A stretch of DNA of 14,359 nt from CAZXMB01 sp964641715 (GTDB taxonomy: Bacteria; Desulfobacterota; BSN033; UBA1163), in the NCBI GenBank assembly GCA_964641715.1, contig CAZXMB010000078.1:1-14359 (forward strand), written 5' to 3'. The notes under the pieces were generated by a model that was not told the origin of the DNA, did no database searches, and worked only from the letters and a program-made list of their open reading frames with translations. The translations under genes and the position numbers were made by a program. Numbering within the stretch: position 1 is the stretch's first letter; every line of letters begins with the position of its first letter. Positions 1-5,515 of the stretch are shown here, piece after piece.

Positions 1-45
1 CAAAACATTCTAACCCAATTCTTCAACAAAATACAATTACAAATT

Positions 46-101
46 GGGGACGGGTTCAGATTTCGGACTACCGAATAGGATATTAATTTGAACCCGTCCC
101 C
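46..101. repeat. Interspersed inverted repeat upstream of lexA
   Basis: Two perfect 13-nt arms, GGGGACGGGTTCA (46-58) and TGAACCCGTCCCC (89-101), enclose a 30-nt AT-rich centre. The pairing extends outward to AAAT/ATTT across one G-T wobble, giving about 18 bp. There is no T-run after it, so it is not a standard terminator. Similar GGGGACGGGTTC palindromes are common interspersed repeats in deltaproteobacterial-type genomes (from memory). It ends 8 nt before the lexA -35 box. Confidence 0.75.
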
Positions 102-109
102 GATTTCAC

Positions 110-138
110 TTGACAACTAAACAAATGTATAGTATATT
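110..138 (+). promoter_or_regulatory. Sigma-70 promoter of lexA
   Basis: The -35 box TTGACA (110-115) is a perfect consensus. A 17-nt spacer separates it from the -10 box TATATT (133-138). Transcription should begin near 145, giving a leader of about 20 nt that carries AGGAGG (155-160) just upstream of the lexA ATG at 165. It is the best promoter I see ahead of the lexA-polB block, so the whole block may depend on it. Confidence 0.85.
116..133. promoter_or_regulatory. Candidate LexA operator (SOS box) in the lexA promoter
   Basis: ACTAAACAAATGTATAGT is an imperfect palindrome. It equals its reverse complement at 14 of 18 positions, with the pattern ACTA-n-ACA-nn-TGT-n-TAGT. It fills the -35/-10 spacer and touches the -10 box, an ideal place for a repressor. 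LexA normally represses its own gene, so this is the natural autoregulatory site. The sequence differs from the E. coli (CTGT-N8-ACAG) and Bacillus (GAAC-N4-GTTC) boxes. Its assignment to LexA is inferred from position and symmetry. Confidence 0.6.
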
Positions 139-164
139 AAAGGCGGAAAGTCAGAGGAGGAGTT

Positions 165-788
165 ATGGAACTGACGGAACGGCAGAGAGAGGTTTTCGAC
201 TTCGTCCAGGCGTTTATCAGGGAGAGGGGGTATCCTCCCTCGATAAGAGAGATCGGCGAACATTTTCGTATCTACCCCCGGGCCGTCTTTGATCACCTGA
301 GGGCGCTGGAAAGGAAGGGCTATTTGAAACGGCAAAGTGCAATGTCCAGAGGCATTGAGATACGTGTCTTTGAGGAAGATAGGCTCCGAAAGGGGAGCAG
401 GTCGTTGATCCGGGACGTTCCTGTTTTAGGCAGGGTAGCCGCAGGGAAGCCCACCTTAGCCGTGGAGAATGTGGAGGGATCGATTCCGGTCCCGGCGGAA
501 TGGGCAAAGGGGAAAGAGACCTTTCTTCTCAAGGTGAAGGGCGATAGCATGTCGCCCTATATCCTTCCGGGCGATTTTGTGATCGTTCGGTCCCAGCCTT
601 CGGCTGAAAACGGAGATGTGGTTGTGATCCTGATGGGCGAGGAGGCAACGGTGAAACGGTTTTTCAAAAAAGGGAAGAGGATCGATCTGAAGCCGGAGAA
701 CGACCGCTGGGAAACCATTCGGATTGAGGAGGGTTCAGAAGAGATTCAAATCATCGGAAAGGTGATAGGGGTGTTTCGGAAGATTTGA
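165..788 (+). CDS. lexA: LexA repressor
   Basis: LexA, repressor of the SOS DNA-damage response, cleaves itself when stimulated by the RecA-ssDNA filament. The 207-residue length is normal. The N-terminal winged helix-turn-helix covers about residues 1-65 (start MELTERQREVFDF, then PPSIREIGEHF). The self-cleavage site is Ala93-Gly94 in RVAAGKP. The catalytic dyad is Ser128 in KGDSMSP and Lys164 in ATVKRFF, so the peptidase should be active. The start is set by AGGAGG five bases upstream. It heads a co-directional block with a RecA-like protein and a family B polymerase, as lexA heads imuA-imuB-dnaE2 cassettes in other bacteria. The recognition helix region (HFRIYPRAVFDHL) differs from the usual S-x-S-T-V form, consistent with the non-canonical operator. 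Confidence 0.97.
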   Translation: MELTERQREVFDFVQAFIRERGYPPSIREIGEHFRIYPRAVFDHLRALERKGYLKRQSAMSRGIEIRVFEEDRLRKGSRSLIRDVPVLGRVAAGKPTLAVENVEGSIPVPAEWAKGKETFLLKVKGDSMSPYILPGDFVIVRSQPSAENGDVVVILMGEEATVKRFFKKGKRIDLKPENDRWETIRIEEGSEEIQIIGKVIGVFRKI

Positions 789-929
789 AAATAGTTCGGA
801 GTGACGAGTTCTGAGTAAAATCTTAAAACTTAAAAGGTGGATGAAGGGAGATTAGACCATCCTTTTCAAAAGACTAAATGTTACAAATTCTGAACGACGA
901 GCCAAAAGGAGAGGGGAAAACTGAAACCT

Positions 930-1670
930 ATGGATTCTGAGCTCCGAACTCCTGTACGGAACGGTTTCAAACCGTTCCCTACCGAACTCCGGACTATCTT
1001 TCCAAGGAGAAATTCGCTCGATGAGATCTTGGTTCAATTCACGACGGATGGGCTCCCTTCTTCTCCGAAGAAGGTTCTTTTCCGGGGAGAAGGGACAGGA
1101 GGGATCGCTTCCTATGTGGCGGGATGGATGGCAGGCAAGGGCATGGATGTCATTGTCCTGGACGGTGCGAATCGCTTCAATCCTTATATCACATCATCCT
1201 TCGCAAGAAAGGTGTTGATTCCTCCGGAAGAGATTCTTAAGAGGATTCGGATCGCAAGGGCCTTCACCTGCTATCAGATGGCCACCCTGATGGAAAGATT
1301 AATTTCCCTGGTAGGGGCGATTCATGAATCGCCCCTACAAAAAATGCGGGTGATCCTTCTGGAACCCATCACCACATTTTTAGATGAGGATGTGCCGGAG
1401 AGGGAGGTCCGGCCTCTCTTTGAGAGAGCCCTGAGCAAGGCAGAGGAGATGGCTGCGGAGGGTGTGTTTTTCTTTCTATTTCAATCTCCTGTTTCTCCCG
1501 GCTCTAAAAGGACATCTCTCATGAAAAGGCTTTTCCAATTTTCTGATCTGGTCTGGAGGATATCTCTGGAAGATGAAGGACCGAAAATGATTTTGGAGAA
1601 GAGATCGTATAAGCACCAATACCCAAATAATAACCAATATCCAATGATCGAATTCCCGAGCACAAATTGA
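930..1670 (+). CDS. RecA/RadA-fold protein with degenerate P-loop, ImuA-like accessory factor (putative)
   Basis: This 246-residue protein resembles the RecA/RadA ATPase core in layout, but I cannot place it in a named family. At residues 53-60, GEGTGGIA sits where a Walker A (GxxxxGKS/T) belongs, and both the Lys and the Ser/Thr are missing. VILLEPITTF (141-150) occupies the Walker B position with Glu for Asp. RIRIARAFTCYQM (105-117) resembles the RadA 'ARAY..NHQ' region. It probably does not hydrolyse ATP and may act as a docking factor, as the RecA-like ImuA does in mutasomes. It lies between lexA and polB. The start is uncertain: ATG 930 has AAGGAGAGG at 905-913, rather far upstream, and residues 9-18 are encoded by a palindromic repeat. 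A second palindrome encodes residues 128-136, and the C-terminal tail (about 227-246) looks repeat-derived. Confidence 0.7.
   Translation: MDSELRTPVRNGFKPFPTELRTIFPRRNSLDEILVQFTTDGLPSSPKKVLFRGEGTGGIASYVAGWMAGKGMDVIVLDGANRFNPYITSSFARKVLIPPEEILKRIRIARAFTCYQMATLMERLISLVGAIHESPLQKMRVILLEPITTFLDEDVPEREVRPLFERALSKAEEMAAEGVFFFLFQSPVSPGSKRTSLMKRLFQFSDLVWRISLEDEGPKMILEKRSYKHQYPNNNQYPMIEFPSTN
954..982. repeat. Palindromic repeat inside the RecA-like gene, copy near the 5' end
   Basis: The 14-nt arms GTACGGAACGGTTT and AAACCGTTCCCTAC pair with one mismatch around a single C. The outer ends follow the GTA(G)GG...CCCTAC pattern also seen in the 1311-1338 palindrome, which suggests one family or a shared end structure. 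It is read as codons 9-18 of the RecA-like protein if ATG 930 is the start. Confidence 0.75.
1311..1338. repeat. Perfect 28-bp palindrome inside the RecA-like gene
   Basis: The left arm GTAGGGGCGATTCA is followed directly by its exact reverse complement TGAATCGCCCCTAC, with no loop. It lies in frame and encodes most of V128-Q137, just before the Walker B-like strand. Palindromes of this GTAGGGGCG...CGCCCCTAC type are dispersed repeats in many bacterial genomes (from memory). Here it adds roughly nine residues without breaking the frame. Confidence 0.85.
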
Positions 1671-1787
1671 AAAATATCTCCTCTCCCCTGGTGGGAGAGG
1701 ATTGAGGTGAGGGGGGTATGGGCTTAATGATTCACCCCCACCCTTTTGTTTGGGATTTCGATATTCGAATTTGGGATTTGAGGGTTT
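1605..1787. repeat. Mosaic of short interspersed repeats between the RecA-like gene and the next gene
   Basis: Three elements lie end to end. First is an AT-rich run of ACCAATA/CCAATAT-type units (about 1613-1645) that forms the 3' end of the RecA-like gene. Second is a hairpin, CCTCTCCC (1680-1687) pairing with GGGAGAGG (1693-1700), followed by ATTGAGGTGAGGGGG. Third is a TTTGGGATTTCGATATTCG-type segment (about 1748-1785) with partly repeated TTTGGGATTT units. The second element has a relative at about 8816-8846. These read as non-coding repeat insertions, with no T-run that would mark a terminator. Confidence 0.55.
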
Positions 1788-1790
1788 ACG

Positions 1791-2069
1791 ATGGGACGGA
1801 CCGTTCTGCCTTTCAGTCAGGTTCTTGAACAGGAAATTCAGGAATGGAGGAAGTTTCGAAGGGGCCTGCGTAAGGAGGATCAGCAGTTTCTCGATCGGCT
1901 CTTCGAAAAGGCGAGGCTTCATGTACAGGCAGGAGTCTATGCCTCACGGCCCTGGCCTTTTGAGACGATTCTGATCTCCATGCTTTTAGAGCACGAGAAG
2001 GCCCTGGTGGGGTTAAGGTCAAAACTGAAGGCCTTAGAGGAAAAAGAACAGAAGGGGGAAATGCTGTAG
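1791..2069 (+). CDS. Small conserved-looking protein of unknown function in the lexA-polB cassette
   Basis: A 92-residue soluble protein rich in charged residues. It begins MGRTVLPFSQVLEQE, has a helical middle (EWRKFRRGLRKEDQQFLDRL), and ends in a Lys/Glu-rich likely coiled coil (about 66-91, from LLEHEKALVGLRSKL). I see no membrane segment, signal peptide or metal motif. I recall similar short proteins starting MGRT near archaeal and bacterial family B polymerase genes, but cannot name a family. Coding status is supported by a composition like its neighbours and by its position. The ATG at 1791 has no strong ribosome binding signal; the upstream GGGATTTGAGGG is weak. It may be a small subunit or clamp-docking adaptor of the polymerase. 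Confidence 0.65.
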   Translation: MGRTVLPFSQVLEQEIQEWRKFRRGLRKEDQQFLDRLFEKARLHVQAGVYASRPWPFETILISMLLEHEKALVGLRSKLKALEEKEQKGEML

Positions 2070-2081
2070 GGAGCGCATAGT

Positions 2082-2129
2082 TGAGATTGCTTCGTCCCCC
2101 GCATCAAGTGCGGGGTCCTCGCAATGACA
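2082..2129. repeat. Interspersed hairpin repeat upstream of polB
   Basis: A nested inverted repeat: the outer arms ATTGC (2086-2090) and GCAAT (2121-2125) enclose an inner stem CCCCGCA (2097-2103) and TGCGGGG (2109-2115). The flanks TGAGATTGCTTCGTC and CTCGCAATGACA match a dispersed repeat type I recall from many bacterial genomes. It occupies most of the gap between the 92-residue gene and polB and has no T-run. Confidence 0.6.
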
Positions 2130-2174
2130 CGTTATTTATTTCGTTTCTATTAGTGTCTACGATCAGGCGAACCA

Positions 2175-4499
2175 ATGCAACTCCGTGGTTGGCTTTTCGA
2201 TCTCTATCCCCTTGATTCATCGATGATCCTCTGGATCAAGGGAGAGGATGGGCTAATTCATCGATTTGAAGATCCTTTCCGGCCCCGGTTCTATGCCCGG
2301 GGGAAACAAAAGGACGTTTCCGCCCTCTTTCAGGTTCTACAAAAAGGACGGCTGGCTGCGGGCTATCAGTGGACTCAAAAGAGGGAGTTCTGGAGCGGAG
2401 ATGAAATCGAGGTGATGGAGATCGAGATGGCCGGCGCAGATCATTATAGTCAGCTCCCGAGAATTCTATCCCCATGGGAGGAGAAACTCACCTTCTACAA
2501 TTGCGACATCCCTTTGCCTCAGGCCTATCTTTATGAAAAAAGGCTCTTTCCCACAGGCCGGTGTGAAGCCGAGTCCGAAGGGAGTCGAATCTTTGAGATT
2601 CATCCCGATCCGTCAGAATCTGTTTGGGTGGGAGATGGAGACCTCCCCGACCTTCAGGTGATGGAGATCCGCGCGATGGGCCATAGGGGTTCAGGGCTCC
2701 TTTTGGAATGCGAAGGGTACCGGATGGAGATGGAAGACGTGGACCCCGGAGAGCTCGCGAGGCTCTTCAGGCATTTTGATCCGGATATGATCCTGAGCGA
2801 TGATGGGGATGCCTCGCTTTTACCCCTTCTCTTTTCACTGGAGAGAAGAGGGAAGACTTCTATCCCCTGGGACCGGGAGCCCCATCCCATTGCGAGGCAG
2901 ATCAATTCCAGAGGCCATTCCTACTTTTCTTATGGCCGGACCTACTACCGGGCCCCTGCCCATCTTTTGTTCGGAAGATGGCATATCGACTGCCGGAACT
3001 CCTTCATCTATGGAGAGTCAGGAATGGAGGGGGTGGTTGAGCTGGCCAGACTATCGAAAATCCCGGTTCAGCGGATGGCCCGCACCTCCCCAGGGACAGC
3101 CATTACCTCAATGCAACTCGACCGGGCCTTTCAAGAAGGGATCCTCATCCCCTGGAGAAAAGGAGAACCCGAACGATTCAAGACCGCCTGGGATCTGCTG
3201 GTTGCGGACAAAGGGGGTCTTGTCTTTCAACCCAAACTGGGAATCTTCGAGGATGTGGCAGAGATCGACTTCGCTTCGATGTATCCGACGATCATGGCCA
3301 TTCATAATATCTCTCCGGAAACCGTGCTCTGCGGGTGTTGTGGAAACCATCGGGTCCCGGAAGCAGGCTATACGATCTGTGAAAAAAGAGAGGGGATTGT
3401 GCCGAAAACCCTCAAGCCTATCCTGGAGAGAAGGGCGTGGCTCAAAAGAATGGCGTCCGATTGCGGAATCCGGAATGCGGATTGCGGAATAAAAGAAGCA
3501 CAAAATACAGTGGAGGATGTGGGGACACGGGACACGGTCACGCCTGCGTGCCGAAACACAGCACTCCGGCGTGCAGGCACAGGCACGGAGATTTACAATC
3601 GCAAGCAGGTGGCGCTCAAATGGATGCTTGTGACATGCTTCGGATATTTAGGCTATCGGAATGCCCGCTTCGGAAGGATTGAGGCCCATGAGGCTGTCAC
3701 TGCCTTTGGAAGAGAGAAACTCCTTCAGGCAAAGGAGATCTGCGAGGAGGAAGGATTTGAGCTCCTTCATGCGATTACCGATTCCCTCTGGATTCGCAAG
3801 GAGGGACTGCGAGAGGAGGAGGTTCTTCATCTCTGCCGCAGGATCAGTGAGACCACCGGAATCACCATGAACCTGGAAGGGGTTTACCACTGGATGGCCT
3901 TTCTTCCTTCGAAGGGGAATCGGGAAAGCCCTGTGGCCAATCGCTATTTCGGCCTCTTCAAGAACGGGAAGATCAAAGCAAGGGGGTTGGCATTCCGAAG
4001 GAGTGATGTCCCTCCCCTGATTCAGGAGGCTCAGATCCGGATGATGGATGTCCTTGCAGAGGCAAAGAATATTGATGGTTATCGGTCTAAGACTTCCGAG
4101 ATTCTGAACCTTCTCTTCGAATATCATCTGAAACTGAAGGACGGCCGGGCGAAGCAGGAGGATCTGGCCATTGCGAAGAGAATTTCCCAGGAGCCAAATG
4201 AGTATAAGGTGGATAGCCTGACTGCCCTTGCCGCCCAACAGCTGGAGGATTTTGGGATCCCGATCCATCCCGGAGAGAAAGTGAAGTATGTAATCAAGGA
4301 TGCAGAATCGAAAGAGAAAGCGGAGCGGGTAAAACCCTTTCCGCTGGTAGGACCGGACGACACCTACGATTTGAAGAAATATCAGGAGATGCTCCTGAAA
4401 GCGACCGAAGAGATATTGATTCATCAGGGCTATGATGTAAAAGATCTGAAGAAGAGGCTCAACGAGGATCAAGATCCACTTGACGGAATTTCCATCTGA
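2175..4499 (+). CDS. Family B DNA polymerase, PolB2/Dpo2-like, exonuclease-deficient; probable translesion polymerase
   Basis: This 774-residue protein has a complete family B polymerase domain. Motif A is DFASMYP (365-371). Motif B is reduced to ALKWMLVTCFGYLGY (480-494) with its Lys kept but NSxYG changed to TCFGY. Motif C is ITDS (534-537), so only the second Asp (D536) remains of the usual DTDS. In the N-terminal exonuclease-like region, VMEIRAM (162-168) stands where DxE is expected and SDDGDASL (208-215) where NxxxFD is expected, and I find no YxxxD. Proofreading therefore looks dead. KARG (601-604) and the thumb (to about 710) are present. A Cys group C386, C388, C389, C402 may bind metal. 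Residues about 428-474, between motifs A and B, look repeat-derived. Being last in a LexA-headed block, it likely performs damage-induced synthesis. There is no strong ribosome binding signal at 2175. Confidence 0.9.
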   Translation: MQLRGWLFDLYPLDSSMILWIKGEDGLIHRFEDPFRPRFYARGKQKDVSALFQVLQKGRLAAGYQWTQKREFWSGDEIEVMEIEMAGADHYSQLPRILSPWEEKLTFYNCDIPLPQAYLYEKRLFPTGRCEAESEGSRIFEIHPDPSESVWVGDGDLPDLQVMEIRAMGHRGSGLLLECEGYRMEMEDVDPGELARLFRHFDPDMILSDDGDASLLPLLFSLERRGKTSIPWDREPHPIARQINSRGHSYFSYGRTYYRAPAHLLFGRWHIDCRNSFIYGESGMEGVVELARLSKIPVQRMARTSPGTAITSMQLDRAFQEGILIPWRKGEPERFKTAWDLLVADKGGLVFQPKLGIFEDVAEIDFASMYPTIMAIHNISPETVLCGCCGNHRVPEAGYTICEKREGIVPKTLKPILERRAWLKRMASDCGIRNADCGIKEAQNTVEDVGTRDTVTPACRNTALRRAGTGTEIYNRKQVALKWMLVTCFGYLGYRNARFGRIEAHEAVTAFGREKLLQAKEICEEEGFELLHAITDSLWIRKEGLREEEVLHLCRRISETTGITMNLEGVYHWMAFLPSKGNRESPVANRYFGLFKNGKIKARGLAFRRSDVPPLIQEAQIRMMDVLAEAKNIDGYRSKTSEILNLLFEYHLKLKDGRAKQEDLAIAKRISQEPNEYKVDSLTALAAQQLEDFGIPIHPGEKVKYVIKDAESKEKAERVKPFPLVGPDDTYDLKKYQEMLLKATEEILIHQGYDVKDLKKRLNEDQDPLDGISI
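3456..3596. repeat. Repeat-derived in-frame insertion within polB
   Basis: Between polymerase motifs A and B the protein carries a stretch of about 47 residues that does not look like polymerase. It begins with an 11-bp direct repeat, GATTGCGGAAT (3459-3469 and 3480-3490), giving DCGI twice. It ends with an imperfect inverted repeat, GCCTGCGTGCCG (3542-3553) and CGGCGTGCAGGC (3567-3578). Both resemble dispersed repeats of this kind of genome. The frame is kept on both sides (RRAWLKRM before, YNRKQVALKW after). Exact borders are estimated. Confidence 0.6.
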
Positions 4500-4530
4500 A
4501 GTTATGAAATAAGAACTATTGGAGGTCCTT

Positions 4531-5187
4531 TTGATTTCTGAGATCACCCGCTGGATTATGGATCTGATGAGGGCTCATGGCCAGCTCTCGGTCTTCATCG
4601 GCGTGATGATCGAGCAGATCATCGTTCCCATTCCATCTCCATTGATTATCATGGGTGCGGGGGCCATCCTCATCTCCCCTGATCTTTCCATTCCAAATGG
4701 CTTTCTTAAGATTCTATGGGTCATTGTCCTTCCCGGCACGATCGCTTCGACCTTAGGTTCCTATATCGGGTATTCCATCAGTTATTATGGGGGAAAGGCA
4801 CTGGTGGTGCGTTTTCAGCGTTTTTTGGGTGTCGACTGGGATCAGATCAAAAACTTAGAGAAGCGTTTCCGAGGAAGGGAGGAGGCATGGAGTATCTTTC
4901 TTACTCGGGCAATTCCTGTCTTCCCTATCTCCCTGGTGTCGATCTTTGCCGGACTGCTTCGGATCCCTGTTCGGCCCTTCACCCTTTATACCTTTCTGGG
5001 TTCAATATTTCGTTGTTTGCTCCTTGCCTTTTTTGGGTGGTGGATCGGGGCGACTTATGAAAAAGCGGCCACCCGTTTAGATTCGGTTGAGACGGTTGTC
5101 TCGATTTTGATGCTGGTCGGAATGGGGGTAGCCTTCGGATACCTCTATTATAAATTCAGGTGGTCCTCTTCTCGTCTTTCAAAATGA
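4531..5187 (+). CDS. DedA-family (SNARE-associated/VTT domain) membrane protein
   Basis: An integral inner-membrane protein of the DedA family, whose members support membrane homeostasis and lipid or undecaprenyl-phosphate translocation. The family marks are FIGVMIEQIIVPIPSP near residue 25, with the conserved Glu and PxPS, and TRAIPVFPISLVSIFAGLLR in the second half, with the conserved Arg-x-hydrophobic-Pro and A-G. Several hydrophobic segments are visible, including a last one near the C-terminus (VVSILMLVGMGVAFGYLYY). I place the start at TTG 4531 because GGAGG (4521-4525) lies 5 bases upstream; a TTG at 4519 would put that signal inside the gene. It begins about 30 bases after polB and could be cotranscribed with it, with no evident functional link. 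The exact substrate cannot be told. Confidence 0.88.
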   Translation: MISEITRWIMDLMRAHGQLSVFIGVMIEQIIVPIPSPLIIMGAGAILISPDLSIPNGFLKILWVIVLPGTIASTLGSYIGYSISYYGGKALVVRFQRFLGVDWDQIKNLEKRFRGREEAWSIFLTRAIPVFPISLVSIFAGLLRIPVRPFTLYTFLGSIFRCLLLAFFGWWIGATYEKAATRLDSVETVVSILMLVGMGVAFGYLYYKFRWSSSRLSK

Positions 5188-5251
5188 CCGTTGCTGGGAT
5201 TTAAAATGATGAATAAAAAAAGTTCTTGGGACTGGAAGGGAGGATGGGTCA

Positions 5252-5440
5252 ATGAGAGTAACAGTAGACGAAGAAACCTGTATCGGATGCGAGGCCTGTG
5301 TGGATACCTGTCCGGAGGTCTTTGAGATGGAGGATGATAAGGCCCATGTAAAGGTGGAGATTGTCCCGAAAGAGGCGGTCGAATCCTGTAGAGAGGCTGC
5401 TGAAAACTGTCCGGTGGAGGCGATTCAGATAGAGGATTGA
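5252..5440 (+). CDS. Single-cluster ferredoxin, Desulfovibrio type
   Basis: A 62-residue, strongly acidic electron carrier. The cluster motif CIGCEAC (Cys10, Cys13, Cys16) with the distal Cys53 in NCPVEAI should hold one [4Fe-4S] cluster. Cys20 and Cys46 sit where Desulfovibrio gigas ferredoxin has its disulfide. All four ligands are Cys, so the site should be 4Fe rather than 3Fe. The second-cluster motif of 8Fe ferredoxins is absent. GGGAGG (5238-5243) lies 8 bases before the ATG. It is 64 bases downstream of the DedA gene and ends at a bidirectional terminator. The partner enzyme is not evident nearby; the flavodiiron and radical SAM proteins in this window could in principle use such a carrier. 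Confidence 0.95.
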   Translation: MRVTVDEETCIGCEACVDTCPEVFEMEDDKAHVKVEIVPKEAVESCREAAENCPVEAIQIED

Positions 5441-5453
5441 TTTTATAAAATAA

Positions 5454-5489
5454 AAAGGGGCATCCTTATTATCCTCGGGATGCCCCTTT
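5454..5489. terminator. Bidirectional intrinsic terminator between ferredoxin and sigma factor genes
   Basis: The stem GGGGCATCC (5457-5465) pairs with GGATGCCCC (5478-5486), flanked by AAA on the left and TTT on the right. It ends the ferredoxin transcript on the plus strand, where the T-run is short, and the sigma-factor transcript on the minus strand, where it is followed by a U-rich tract. It lies between two convergent genes. Confidence 0.88.
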
Positions 5490-5515
5490 CTGCCTTTGGC
5501 AGGTATGTTCTCCTT

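Noticed and set aside
930..1670. Calling this gene recA or radA proper
   Set aside because: The Walker A motif lacks its Lys and Ser/Thr, the protein is too short, and the DNA-binding loops of RecA are not recognisable.
1680..1717. Intrinsic terminator between the RecA-like gene and the 92-residue gene
   Set aside because: The hairpin is followed by ATTGAGGTGAGG, not a T-run, and a relative of the element occurs at 8816-8846, so it is better explained as a dispersed repeat.
954..3578. A CRISPR array made of the palindromic repeats
   Set aside because: The repeats differ in sequence, are not evenly spaced, and lie in genes and gaps; no cas gene is present.
4519..4530. TTG at 4519 as the start of the DedA protein
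   Set aside because: The ribosome binding site GGAGG (4521-4525) would fall inside the gene; TTG 4531 has correct spacing.
3648..4547. Long open frame of 299 codons on the minus strand opposite the polymerase gene
   Set aside because: It lies wholly over the family B polymerase coding region, has no recognisable motif, and its predicted protein looks like the mirror of a GC-patterned codon frame. The sense frame carries clear polymerase motifs.
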